Origin: Jaapia argillacea MUCL 33604
Taxonomy: Eukaryota > Basidiomycota > Agaricomycetes > Jaapiales > Jaapiaceae
DNA: 36,626 nucleotides
Direction of reading: 5' to 3'
NCBI GenBank assembly: GCA_000697665.1
Contig: KL197734.1
Coordinates: 118,757 to 155,382, forward strand
In this document: piece after piece, positions 10,843 through 22,523 of the stretch
Position numbering within the stretch: position 1 is the first letter of the stretch
Layout of the letters: every line of letters starts with the position of its first letter
Notes under the pieces: model-generated
What the model saw: only the letters and a program-made list of their open reading frames with translations
Databases searched by the model: none
What the model was told of the DNA's origin: nothing
Translations under genes and position numbers: made by a program

Positions 10843-12230
10843 TATTCAATCTTCAACCTCTGATTTTACGTCCTCTTGACAGGTCGAAGAAACCAAACGT
10901 TGATTCGAAGAAGCATCCTGGATTGTGTTCGAGTGTACGATGACTTAATTTTGCTGTGCTGTTATGATTGACCTTTCTGGCGGGTTTTGGACCGCCAATT
11001 TGGACGAGGTTGGACTGTTGGATGGGTGTGAAATTGAGTCTCGGATTAAGAGGGGGCTTGGCTGTCGAAGACATTATCGTTAGTATGCGGTTGTACTTTC
11101 CATCCAGCCTTCACCGAATCCAAGACCATGCAATTTGGAGGTCCGTCTCAACAGTTTCGGTCCCGCAGACCGGTGGTGATACTACATCATACTGCGTGTA
11201 CTTATTGCGGGTCCTGGTGTGCATACCGTTGAGTTGGAATTGAAGCGAGCGCTCGACGTGAGGGTGTTCACGACATGTGACGCGTCACATGTGTGACACT
11301 TGACCGACACGCCAATTCGCCTTGCCTTCACGAAGGTGACCATCATGAATGCGCTTCCAAGGTATAAACACCGTAAAATCTACGTGGATATCCTGCCGTT
11401 TTCGAAACACGCGAAAATCCTCACTTCCGGCGCTCGATCTTACTGCGCATTGTCACGCTGGACCGCTAAAGTTCGATAAGAGGACTCAGTATCAATGGAG
11501 CTTCCCTTTCTCCGACAGATAAACCCTCACCACCCTGGCGCCTAAACGGAATGATGTTCCGGTCCCAAGGCTTTCCCCATATGTTCAAAGAGAACCAGGC
11601 AACGATTGCCTCGCGATGATCTTGATCTATTACATCCTCCAAGGCTAACCTGAGCCTCCCCCGACACGGCGTGACGGAGGTCAGTATGGACTATTGCCTT
11701 ACATAGATGATATACATCATTATGTGTGTAGGTGAGTGATACCCACGTTTCCCCCGGGCTTGCCTGATAGCTTACGGTATCGACGCTTTTAGTTTCGACT
11801 TCCGTACGTGCTGGTCGGTGTTCGATCTTGCGGAGCATGATGCTTCCTGGGCGCTCTCGCTAGATGGGCGGTGACCACATTCGTGGACGAATCATTCAAA
11901 ATTCTTCTCTGAGTCGAGGTTTTGCCGTTGGTGCATTTCCCGAGCCCCACAGATTCCAGGACCTGACGAACCTTCACGGACCCTATTGATCGCGTAGATA
12001 GTCCTACGCCTTTTCAGGACACCGAAGAAGTGAGTAGGTTGCGGATGTAGCCTTATATGAAAAGCAAGGCGACCACATTGGTTCGGCACCCTTGACGATC
12101 ATCTTAATATCTATTTGGTCTGCTTTCTCTGGCAGGGTTGGACTACCCCTCCTTCGCAAATTCCTACCTCGATCGGTATGTACGTTCAAGCACTCCAGTT
12201 GAAGCAACCATTCACATCCTTTCTCTAGAG
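10843..12230. other. Intergenic interval between copies A and B
   Basis: This holds the 3' region of copy A and the upstream region of copy B. Frames up to about 100 codons are open on the minus strand (11542-11838) but lack motifs and paralogues. The most structured element is the 20-bp perfect palindrome at 11273-11292. No RNA gene was seen. Confidence 0.5.
11273..11292. repeat. 20-bp perfect palindrome centred on ACGCGT
   Basis: The sequence from 11273 to 11292 equals its own reverse complement. It contains TGACGCGTCA flanked by CACATG-type half-sites. ACGCGT is the core of the fungal MluI cell-cycle box (bound by MBF), so a transcription-factor site is possible. A second short palindrome, cgagcgctcg, lies at 11245-11254. 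The site is about 940 bp upstream of copy B. Confidence 0.6.
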
Positions 12231-14519
12231 ATGTCGGCTGAGCCAACTCCCCGCCCTAAGCCTACATCTTTTCCCACCTCCTCCCAGACCATAACTACGG
12301 TTCCCTGCCATCACGAACATCATGATCCCAACGCTCCCACCCACCATCAGGCACATCCCAATCTCGGGGAGTGGAATACCTGGACCTATCTCATACAGCT
12401 CACCTGGATTGTCATTATGACGGTCTGGCCGTGGGCGTTTTTGGCCGTAGCTGCAGCTACCCCCGGAGGTCTCGCGCTGAATAACAAGATCGGGAACCTC
12501 GTCAACAGGAACCCTACAGATACAACATGGATTGTGACCAACATAACTAACGTCCTCGCCATGGTCGTCGCATATCTCTTCTCATCGGCCGCCAGGACAC
12601 TTGCCATCAAGTGGATTGGCTCTCGAAACTCCAATATCTGGACCCTCGCATTTATCTCAGCAGCTAGATCTCCTGGCCAAGCGCTACCTTGGTTGTACTC
12701 GAACCGGAGCTGGTTACTTGCGCACAGTCAAAGGCTGCAGCATGCGTTTGCGCTTGTATTGTATTTCGCGTTGTTCTTCCTCGTTCTGGGTGGTTTCAAC
12801 AGCTTGTTGACACCCCATCCCATCACTCGCACCGCCGACTTAACGGGCCAGGAACTTGATTTCACGTCAACTAGCCCTGATTGCGTCTTCTGGTTCGAGA
12901 ACAATGCGCTGGCAGATGATTGTAACTGGCTTGTGCGTACACCTCCCACCTTACCATAATACTCGAGATTAAGGAGTATCACAGCGATACAATGGCTCCT
13001 CCTTCACCACGTGTCTCGGGGAAAATCAAATGGTTGACGTCTTGGAGTCAGGGCGCAGCAATGTACGTCCTTAAATCTACTACAACCTACAACCCGTGGG
13101 CTGATCCTGAATTGTAGGTCCTTTCTGCCGCCCACGATGGCGACAGCACTGTCACCTTCAATCAACTCGGAGGGCTGCGTTTTTCTGGCCCAATACGTGG
13201 AGTGCTCCCCAGTGGACCAAACGGAGTGTCCGTTCTGGAGCCCCTATCACTTTCCACCGTGACGGACGAGATTCTCAACTCCTCCCTTTCATACGAGTAC
13301 ACCGCTAATCTTCAAGGTCTTGCCAGCAACGTTTCCTGCATCTACGACACAGAATCGCCTATCGTTTTCACCAATAGCACCGTAATAAGTGGATTGCGGG
13401 GGGTCACCGGCTCTTGCCCGCCTGGTCACGACGTTCTCGGCAACCCGGCTTACCCATCCTTCCTCATTAATTCCAACTTTTTGGGGTACTATGCCTGCAA
13501 TGCCTCCTCTACAGATTCAGGTGTATCGTATAACCTCTATTTCCGCGGAGACGGAAACTATAACAACACAATCGGCAACGTTACTTGTCTCGTATCGTCT
13601 GCCCGCCACGCCATATACGACGTCAGCTATTCATCACAACCCGGCCTATTCTCCGCTCGTCCATCGCTCCTGCCTTCCGCCAACAACGACAGCTTGGTTG
13701 CAATTGATTCTGCTATCAGAGCCTTGGGAGAGCTCGTATGGAACTCCCAATGGCTCGAGTTCAACTCCGTTGCAGAGTCGATCATCACCTTCGGCGTCAA
13801 GGACTTTGACATACCGGAGTATGCTAGGGATGATCAGAATTTGCGTATCCTCGAATCCATGATCCAAGGAGTTCTGGAATATGAGGTTTGTTCGCTTTCT
13901 CATATTATACCGTTCGCTCATTGATGATTGCGAATAGGTGACCTATGGTCGGCTCATATACGCCATCTATAACTCAGGGCCTGATATGGCCAATGATGGG
14001 ATAATCGCACCGTCGCACTGTCTGCGCAACATCACAGGTTCCGTGTCCTATAACGTTACAGGCTGGCATATGACATGGCACAATCCACTCTTCCTCATCC
14101 CCATGACGGTCGTCAATCTCACGTCCTTGGCTATGCTCATCACGGCGGCATTCTTCGTTGGCGAGTGGAAGAAGCTGCCTCGCTTTGACCCCTCAAATCC
14201 GATTTCGGTCCTCATCGCTGCCTCCCGTGGGAGGGTTGACGTTGGACCTCCAGTATACGGTGATATCGAAGATGTTGCCGTGTCTCACTTCCCAATCCGA
14301 TACGTTGAGGATAACGGTGTGGCCACCTTACGGATCCCACAGCCGCCGCAAGTCATGGAGAAGAGAGCAAATTCTACATCTTCTGGGCAAGGTCATTCAG
14401 AAGAGGACGTCGGTCAGCGAAATGTGGCTCACGCCGAACAGCACTTGGAGGTGGGTGGTACATCAATTCGCAACTCGACCTGTATCTCTGACTCGACGCT
14501 CTACCCAGATTTCACATAG
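12231..14519 (+). CDS. Four-helix membrane protein with large ectodomain, family copy B
   Basis: Exons 12231-12932, 12985-13062, 13118-13885 and 13938-14519 join in frame to 709 residues. I chose the ATG at 12231; the frame is open upstream but has no ATG there. The N-terminus is cytosolic, about 45 residues long, and rich in Pro, Thr and His. Next comes NLGEWNTWTYLIQL, then three helices in the first exon, the Cys- and N-glycan-rich ectodomain and helix 4 in exon 4. All three intron positions match copy A: after the CNW(L/Q) codon, after GRSN, and after LEYE. The second intron (13063-13117, 55 nt) contains an in-frame stop, so unlike copy A it must be spliced out. The tail keeps KLPRFDPSNPISVLIAASRG and then diverges, with about 25 extra residues. 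It converges on the NTPase pseudogene downstream. Function unknown. Confidence 0.85.
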
Positions 14520-14940
14520 TCAACGTTGACGTACGAGGCTGTTGGTGGGACAGTTCTATGCAGATATTGTACCGTGACTGTGTCAATGCTTCCTCATCTT
14601 CTCACGTCATCGGGTTCTCTAGGGCTTGTGATGCTTCTCTCTCTTCTTGCTTATCTGGTTGGGTTTACGAGGATCATTGTTGTCGATTAGTTTGTACGAG
14701 GGTGATTGGCTGATATGATCGCAATTACACGGCATGCGACACATTGACCATAAAATGGTCTTGGGGGACGAAGATACTGCAGAGTCGAGCTACCAATGTT
14801 ACAAGCTACGAGGATACACGGACAATTTATAATTCGGCGAATCTAAAATACAATGACAGAGGATCCCCAGATGCGATAGCTCCAGCAGCGCTACGCAATA
14901 CGACTGGGAAACTCGGGAGCGGCTTCAAGCTAGGTGCAAG
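14520..14940. other. Intergenic DNA between convergent gene ends
   Basis: This separates the stop of copy B (plus) from the stop of the NTPase gene (minus). Open plus-strand frames around 14744-15157 run into the NTPase exon in antisense and are not supported. No repeat or RNA gene was seen. Confidence 0.5.
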
Positions 14941-16655
14941 TCAGGCGGCCGATTTGGCAAAAGAACAAACATTCATACGCACCAAGTATCGATCCAGATC
15001 GGGGCCGGCAGACCATGGCAGCCAGCAAGGGGCGAATACAACCCTCACCTGTTCTTCCCACCGAGGTGAAACTTCCGGCCAACTGAGGCATAACCGTTCG
15101 AGGGTCTTGCTGCTAGGGATAGTAAAAATGACCCAAATTGAATTCTCCTCGGCGTAAAGACTTGGATGAAGAAGATCTAGCAATGGCTCGATGACTTCGT
15201 CGAGATGCATAGACTGTGGCTTTCCGATAATTGGAAAACTCGATACCAGATGGATGGACTTTCCGCTCCAGAGGATGGCGTCGATCCCAGGGATGTTGAC
15301 GGAAGGAGCTGGACGCCAGTAGAAGGGAGGGTCACCAATTCGGGCAGCTCTTAGAGCAGAGAGAGTTCCTTCCAATTGGTTGGTGACGGTGTGAACAGGT
15401 ATACCACCGAATCCAATGCTGAATGTATATGCCACCAGTTTATAGTCGTCCAGAGGAGAAGTGAAACGTGTGTGCATAAACGCGTTGAAGATCCATTCAG
15501 CTGTGGACCGCATGTGAGGGTTGATAAACATCTGATGGAAGAATTCTCCTTGGTCCTCTCGCGACAAGGGGAGAAGAGCGTGGGCAACGAAGGAAGCGAG
15601 ATGAGGTGTAGGGATGGATAAGTGCCCATCAGATCGGGTGCTTTGAACATCTGCCGAAGAAGGGCGAAGGCAGAACAAAGGGAAAAGGGAATCAACAGGT
15701 GTGTTTGGGTTTTCTAACCGAGATAGAAGGGAGGTCGTATTTGAAACAACCTGGGACGCCACGGCTGATGCTTCATTACCCAGAGTAGTCTCGTAGGTTG
15801 GGAAAAGGGTAGCTCTGATGCACAGACGGGCATCCGGACCCCATTTGGTGAACATTTGCATCATTCTCTCCTGGGGGAGTTTGAGAAGAGAGCTGCTCGT
15901 TTCTGCTGAACATCCAGGGTGCATATCGACGAATAATGACTGCTCACGATAAGGCTTGAATTTCCCCAGACTTCCAACAGTCCATTACGAAACAAGGGGC
16001 CCCTGCCTCCGTGGCCCATCACTTCCAGAGATTCTCTTCGGACGAAGTAGCTTGTACGATGATGACGCCTGACGCACTGGTGTCGTAGAAAGCAGAGCAG
16101 GGCTGTGTGATGTGAGGACCAGAATCACAGAGTGCCCAAGTCCCTGGTTGAAGGGCGGATGAGTCGTCTGATGAGTATTCTTGTACTACTGCTCCATCAA
16201 AGAGTAGGAAGGTAGACCCGGTTTGTTCCAAAGCCACCGGCAGGCCTTGCATTAGACGGTTGAAGAGAAGGTAATACAGGAAATTGCTCTTCCCTGTCGC
16301 AAAACAAATGATTATCAGTGCGTTGGGCCTGTCGAAGTGGTATTTGAAGCTATTCGAGGACCGTGGACGTACCGACACCAGAGTGGCCTGTAATAACAGC
16401 GCCAGGAAATCTCCCTCGATATCTTGGATCCTTGGTACCCTCCAGGATCCATTTCTGAGCAAGCTTGTACTCCTTTCTAACGAACAAGAAAGGCTCTAGG
16501 ACACGGTCGGGAGGAAATAAATCCGTAGGGAGATAGGGGAAAGCTGTAGATTGGCCTTGCGGAGTGAAGGTCTGGAGTTTTCTTGGACGAGCCCAAAGCT
16601 GTTCATGCAGCTTCCGAAACTTTTGGAGATTGCGACTTGGTTTGAGGTTCGTCAT
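14941..16655 (-). pseudogene. RHS/Crinkler-like P-loop NTPase with one in-frame TGA
   Basis: Exons 16655-16373, 16293-15948 and 15892-14941 total 527 codons and close in frame, except for a single TGA at 16021-16019 (codon 186). The Walker A motif is GHSGVGKS at residues 90-97, split by the first intron in the last Gly codon. A possible Walker B-like strand is TWALCDSG, and VIIVQATSS looks like a later sensor-type strand. After the TGA the frame continues with WATEAGAPCFVMDC and a C-terminal domain containing NIPGIDAILW and SIWVIFTIP. That order resembles the NTPase-plus-nuclease-like proteins of the fungal RHS/Crinkler group; the family call is tentative. The QxT-type nuclease motif expected near HLVSS is not evident. 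If translated as it stands the product is 185 residues, ending after the P-loop half. The TGA could come from a single change in CGA or TGG. Selenocysteine is not known in these fungi and is not proposed. Confidence 0.6.
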
Positions 16656-16827
16656 GGCTGTGGATATTGAATCGCGATGTTCGATTTTATCTGGGTTTTA
16701 CCAGGTTTTACCCATGCACGTGTTCAGCGCGTCCGCCAAACGCATGATCACCATCTTCACTGTTCAACCTTCAACTGTCTTCGCACATTTCTTGTTCATA
16801 TATTTTCTCTTTTCCTCGGCCAGATGA
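16656..16827. promoter_or_regulatory. Divergent promoter between NTPase gene and kinase gene
   Basis: A spacer of 172 bp separates the ATG of the minus-strand NTPase gene (16655) from the ATG of the plus-strand kinase (16828). It contains pyrimidine-rich tracts and an AT-rich patch (around 16796-16808) next to the kinase start. Such a short spacer implies shared upstream elements. Confidence 0.55.
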
Positions 16828-19647
16828 ATGTCTGCATCCTGGCACAAACGCAAAGCACGCCTATCCGCTTTACTCCAAAGCGATGGGGACGAAGAAGTGG
16901 ATGGTTTGGCACTTGATCGGCTTTTGCACGGTCAAAGTGTTATTGGAAAAACTTGTGAGTCTCTTCTGCGTAGGACGTGTTATTCATCTTCTAAAGTATG
17001 GTATGGGACGAATCTAGCAAAGACAGTGGAAGTCGATAAATTGAGGTTCACGGATAACGATTTGACCGCAGTGGGGACGCTGGAGTACGGTCAGTATGGT
17101 GTTGTGAGTCTCTATCTATATTGTCAAAACTCCGACTGAAGATATCCTCGGGGATAGATTGACGTTGTTACTTGCAAATTTGACAATCGAGTCTATGTTC
17201 GCAAATCCATTGAGAAATCCTTTGCTATGCGCACACGCGATGTCTGTTTCTATTTCGCTCCCTCGTTGGAAAGTAGTATATTTTAACCTTTGAGCCTGCT
17301 CGCAGCAATGTTCTCCACAACTTGAACGCGACATTCTCCTCCGCGCACGTCTAGACAATTCCCCTTGGGCGCCTCACCTCCTCTGCGCTTTCCACACACC
17401 AACCCACCTACGCCTAGTGATGGACTATGCGGAAGGTGGCACACTCTGGGATGTTATCGAATCCAGCCCGCACGATGGCAAGATACCGGAAGCTGACCTC
17501 CGCTGGTGGGCCCCTCAGGTTGTCAGCGCTGTCCACTGGTGTCACTCGCAGGGATTTGTCCATCGGTAAGTACTAATCTTCATCCAATTGTTCTGGGTGA
17601 CTACCATTTGGGAGGGTGAGATAGGGATATCAAACCTCAAAACTTCGTCCTGACCTCGACTTCGCACGTTCTTCTTGTGGACTTCGGTTCCGCTGCCCCA
17701 CTGCTGCCTCCCCGCCAAGATGGAAGCAGACAGGTCCAGAAAAGATATTGTTTAGTCCCGTGTGGGACTTGTGACTACATATCACCCGAGATCTTAGAAG
17801 CTCACGAGCAAGCTCTTGTGGCTATGGAAATGGAAGACGAAGACAACAGTAGGAGCACTACGGGCCGTAGTGGGAGTATTAGAAGTCGTAGAGAGACTGA
17901 AGGGTATGGGTGGGAGACTGATTGGTGGAGTTTGGGCGCGATGTTGTATGAGATGGCGTTTGGGATAGCTCCATTCTTCGCCAAAGATATCAGGCAGACT
18001 TATCTGAAGATCATGGATCACCAGGTGCGCTTTTCATGATAAGAGATTGGCGCGGGTTTCGGCCGATATCGTTATTCTGTAGGCAAGTTTACGATTTGAC
18101 CCCAATGTCAAGATACCCAACCAGTTTAGGAACCTCTTACAAGGGTATGCTTCCCCTTGATTCCCCCGTTTCCTGACTGAAGATGTCCGGCAGGCTGTTG
18201 TCTGATAGTCATCGGCGGCTTGGTCGTCGCGGAGTGGTGGAGATTCTCGATCATCCGTTTTTCGAAGGCGTTTCCTGGACTGATTTACACCAGGGTTCGT
18301 TTTCCCTTGATATACTCAACGCATGGCCCATTAGACTGACCCCTCCTCCCACACTCAGAACCTGCGCCCCCATCCCTTCATCTTCCTCAGTTCACCTATT
18401 CGACTCCAGTCCCATCAGCTCCCGAAGCGGAGCGTGCGAATCAGGCAACTCCTCAGGATGAGGGTCATTCTAATTCTCAAGGGTTCGCCTTTTCGCAGTT
18501 CTTCCAGTCTTCAAAGGACTCGTCCTCTTCTCCTGGATTATCAATCCTCCATGCCACACCATCCCAGCCACCACATGGTGATGGTGCCAATTCCAGTAGC
18601 CCTACGATGGGTTCAGCAGCGGCATTTATTGGATTTACTTGGGGACCTCCCATCGATGCTTTTGGAGAATGGGAATCTGAAGGTGACGAGGGACACGAGA
18701 CGCCGAGGACAGTTGGGACAGAGATTAGTACCCCGAGACCCTTGCGACACTCTTCGTTGCCCTCGCGCCTCGCACCCTCATCCGAACCTGTCAAACACCC
18801 ACACTTCAACTCATTCACCACTCCTATGCGTCCCAACCATCTGACTCAAACATACACACTACCAAGGACTAGTACCGCTCGACGAACTGGACCGAGGAGG
18901 AGCTTGAGTGATCGAGAGGCTATGAGACAGCTCATTGACTGCGTTGGGATGAGCGCAAGGAAGAAGGTTCTGGAGAGTGGGAGGAAACCTTCCAATATTG
19001 ACAGTCGCCTCTCTTCTTTGAATGGCAGGCCAAGGAGCGGAAGCCTAGGAATGAAGAAGGAGCTGAGGTTCGGGGTTCCAAGCATTGTGGTAGTCCAAGA
19101 TGAGACTTGGACTGGGTCCGATTCTGGCAACGTGACGGGGAATGGGACCGGGGCCGGGTCGCTGCGGGCACTCACCCCGATGTTGTACGGGGATTCGAGC
19201 TTCTCCTCTCGTGCTGCGCAGAACCGAGGTGCGGATAATCATAGCGAGACGGAAACCGACACCGACACGGATTGTCCACCAAGTCCGAGTCCGAGTCCCA
19301 GACCTGGAAGTGCGATGTCCATGTCACGCCGAAGCGGGACTCCGACATTTTCTTCTGCGTTTTCCCTTCCGTTACCGCTGAGGAGGAAGTCCTCGGGATT
19401 AGGGTTAGGCTTGATTGGGAACGGTGCTGTTGATGTCTCCGAATGCGAGGAGCAAGCCAGGGATGGGAGCCTTGCTGGAGAGAAGGATGTGGGCATAAAG
19501 GGACTTGGGAATGCCGCTGGTGTTACGGAGGGGAGTGTCGGTGTCGACGACTTTGAACAACGGCATGAAAATTTGATGATGGAGATCTGCAGTCTGGAAG
19601 GGAGGCTGGGGCGACTTGTTGTACGAGTTAACCCTGGAGCGGATTAA
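16828..19647 (+). CDS. AGC-like Ser/Thr protein kinase with long Ser/Pro-rich tail
   Basis: Exons 16828-16954, 17018-17103, 17158-17241, 17306-17565, 17625-18024, 18083-18144, 18194-18294 and 18359-19647 give 802 residues. All kinase landmarks are present: a Gly loop (VGTLEYGQYGV, about 61-71), catalytic Lys87 in VRKSIEK, helix-C Glu106, HRDIKPQN with Asp187, DFG at 205-207 and SPE at 239-241. The domain closes with an AGC-like HPFFEGVSWTDL. The activation loop holds extra residues, and about 35 Ser/Arg-rich residues are inserted after SPEIL. The region after about residue 370 is low-complexity Ser/Pro/Thr with an acidic-Thr run (SETETDTDTD), probably a disordered regulatory tail. It resembles the basidiomycete AGC group near citron/DMPK-type kinases; that subfamily call is an inference. 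The first ATG four bases upstream (16824) is out of frame. The kinase should be active and cytosolic. The donor after exon 3 is weak (gtctgt). Confidence 0.85.
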
Positions 19648-20280
19648 GGCTCCATTCCAAGGTCCCTCATTCTCCTTTCGAGGGACATCGGACTATGCCC
19701 GCCGGTCTCTCCCCTTTATCCGGCCACTGATTGCAAGTCGTCATCCCGTGCAGTCAGCGAACGAGGAGAGCAGTAAAATGGGAAGAAAATCGGCTTTCCA
19801 GCAAAGTGAGACCTGGTTCTCTTCGGGGTGGGCTGGGTCGTCATCGTGCTGATGGGACTTATGCTGAAGACCAGGATGACGATCGGATAGATGATGCCCA
19901 GTTCATGTTCTCTCATCTGCAAAGACTGGCGATACGAACATATGGTTCATGGTATGATTCGCAATCCCAATCAATGGTTGACCGTGGACCTGGTGTAACC
20001 AGTACAGGCCAGATTTGCAATTCTGTTCCCCAAGGTAATACATTCAGAGAGTACAACAGACGCAACACACAAGAAGTTCACAACTACATTATGAATTGGT
20101 GCAACGTCTCCGTCGCATCCGATTACGAACACACTAGTCCAAGGACCGTTCAAGAACGGGGAACACAAAGGAGTAACTTGTTCTGTTGTCCTCGTCAAGG
20201 AATCGCAGGAGGGATATTCAAGACAGAAGGCCCTGGCGCTTCAAAGGAAGTTGGTCAGCTGATATTTCGTACGAGAAAGT
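19648..20280. other. Intergenic DNA between convergent kinase and copy C
   Basis: A long plus-strand frame (19731-20384) crosses this interval and overlaps copy C in antisense; it has no motifs. On the minus strand, a frame near 20110-20200 reads GPWTSVFVIGCDGDVAPIH and could be spliced over a 65-nt intron to a short tail. That might be a fragment of a small secreted protein, but the evidence is too thin to call it. Confidence 0.35.
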
Positions 20281-22523
20281 CTATTTGCGACCGACCTCCG
20301 TTAAGTCATCCGAGTCTGCGATCTTTCCCTTCCTCTGGCCGATGCTCCCCTGATAATGGCCTTTCTCATACCCTGTGGAGGTAACATCAGTCCCCGCAGC
20401 TCGCCCAGTTTCCGTCAACACAGCCACGCCATGTTGCTCCCCATACTTGATCCCAATGTCAGACACCCAAACATCGTCGGGGTCGTCGGGGTGTGGTGGC
20501 CCAATAGTAAGGTGCCCGCGAGAGGCAGCGATGAGAACGGAAATCGGGTTAGAAGGATCGAAGTTTGGAAGCTTTTTCGGCTGGCCAACAAAAAATGCTG
20601 CCGCAAGGAGCATGGCGAGGGATGTTATATTGACAATCGTCATGGGAATCAGGAAAAGCAGATTGTGTCCCGATACATGCCAGCCTATCATCTCGAGGTC
20701 CACCGAGCCATTGTAGTGGCGGAGGCAAGAAGACGGGGCGATTATCCCTTCATTGGCCATATCAGGACCTGTGTTGTAAAGCTCATATATCAGCCGTGCG
20801 TATGTCACCTAAGAATGCCCGAGTCGCTGTCAGCACGACAAGACGAGAGATCGAAGAGGGAGTTGAACAGACTTCGTATTCAAGGACTCCTTGGACCATG
20901 GCTTCGAGGATACGCATGTTCTGGTCTCCGCTGGCATACTCCTGGAGACCAAAGTCCTTTACTGCGAATGTGACGATCGATTCTGCAACGGAGTTGAATT
21001 CCAACCACTGTGCATTCCACACGAGCTCGCCCAAGGCGCGTACGGCGGAGTCGATGAGAATCAAGCTACCGTTGCTGGGGGATGGTGATGACGAGGGAAG
21101 GGCGAGGAATAGGCTGGATGCAGAGGCGTACGTGACTTCGTATGTAGCGTGATGGGCAGACGACACGAGACAGGATGCATTGCCGATTGATCCCTTGTAG
21201 TTTCCGTACCCACGGAAGTAGAGATGGTAGGTCCCAGCTCCCTCCCTTGAGGACCCATTGCAAGCGTAGAAACCGAGATATTCACTACCCTGTATGAAAG
21301 AGGGGTATGTAGGGTTGCCCAGAATGTCTTGGCCAGGTGGGCAAGTGGCGTTAACCTGTAGCAGGTTGCTCGTCTTGTTGGTGAAGACAGAGATTGGGGA
21401 TTCCGTCTCGTATGAACAAGTGACGGTGCTCGCAAGTCCTTGGAGGTCGACGGTGTATCCGAAATATTGGGCTATCTCGAGCTCCTTTTCCAGTGACGAT
21501 GAAAATGGTAGGTTGTCGAGGACTGAGACCCCAAGTGGTCCCGTTGGAAGTACACCTCGCACTGGTCCAAAGAAACGCAGTCCCCCTAGCTGGTTGAAGG
21601 TCACGGCATTGTCGTTTTCGGGAATGGACGATAAGATCTGGAAATTACTGTCGTAAGAATGTCCAGAATCCACCGGCCCGACAACATACATTGCTGCGTC
21701 CAGATTCCAGGACATCAACCATCTGATTCTCTCCTAAGCAGGTAGTGAATGAAGAATTGCGATATCGCTGTCGTATGACATTAGCGGAACGAACAATGGG
21801 TTCGGAGAAAAGGATACACACCAACCAGCCACATGAGTCATCGGAAATCGCATTGTTCTCAAACCAGAAAGTACAATCGGGATCTGTGGACGTGAAGTCG
21901 AGTTCGCTGCCACTGAGCGGCGCAGTCCAAGTGATCGGACGCGGGTTCAACAAGCTGGTGAATCCACCCAATATGAGGAAAAAAAGAACTCCGTAAAACA
22001 CGAGGGCCAGGGCATGCCTGAGCCTATGAGAGTTAGAGAGCCATCTACGACTCGTGAAAGTCCACGACAGTCCGGCCTGTGCGGGTGATTTGGCAGCCGA
22101 AAACAAGGAAAGGAAGTAAATGTTGGACGGTTTGGATGCAAGCCATTTGGTCGCAAGCGTCCTCGCTGATAATGAGAATAGATAGGAAACGACCAGGGCG
22201 AGTGCGTTGGATAAGGTGGTAACGAAGAAGGTCGAGACTTCTGGGTACAAAAGGGAGAGATAAGCGGCCTTGGGGTGCATCGCGAGGCCACCAGGGGTGG
22301 TGGACAGTATGGCGACGAACACCCATGGCCAAACAATCATTATGACGATCCATCCAACTTGAAGAAGATAAAACCAGCTGTTCCAATCATCGAGGTTAGA
22401 TGGTGTGTCTGTCGTGGGGGGTGTCGTGAATGCATGGTCGTTGGTGTATGGAAGAGTGGGTACGCCTGTGGATTCGTAAAATTCGGAAAGGACGGAAGGA
22501 GTTGATGGCTCTTTCGTCGCCAT
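20281..22523 (-). CDS. Four-helix membrane protein with large ectodomain, family copy C
   Basis: Exons 22523-21822, 21767-21690, 21637-20873 and 20808-20281 give 690 residues in one frame. The architecture and intron positions are those of copies A and B. It is the most diverged intact copy: helix 1 reads WFYLLQVGWIVIMIVWPWVF, the loop after helix 2 carries QAGLSWTFTSRRW instead of QALPWLYSNRSW, and the ectodomain has TCSYETESP and GYGNYKGSIGNASC. The tail keeps the signature in altered form (KLPNFDPSNPISVLIAASRG). The second intron is 52 nt, so it must be removed to keep frame. The third intron starts with a weak donor (gtctgt) where the others have gtacgg, gtttgt or gtatgc. An AAGGTGAGG box lies about 155 bp upstream, matching the position of the A and D box. 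Function unknown. Confidence 0.85.

Noticed and set aside
16019-16021. TGA in the NTPase gene read as part of an intron or as selenocysteine
   Set aside because: The residues on both sides read as continuous protein with no suitable splice pair removing only the stop, and selenocysteine use is not known in these fungi.
19731-20384. A 217-codon plus-strand frame between the kinase and copy C
   Set aside because: It has no recognisable motif, its in-frame ATG context is unclear, and its end runs antisense into the last exon of copy C.
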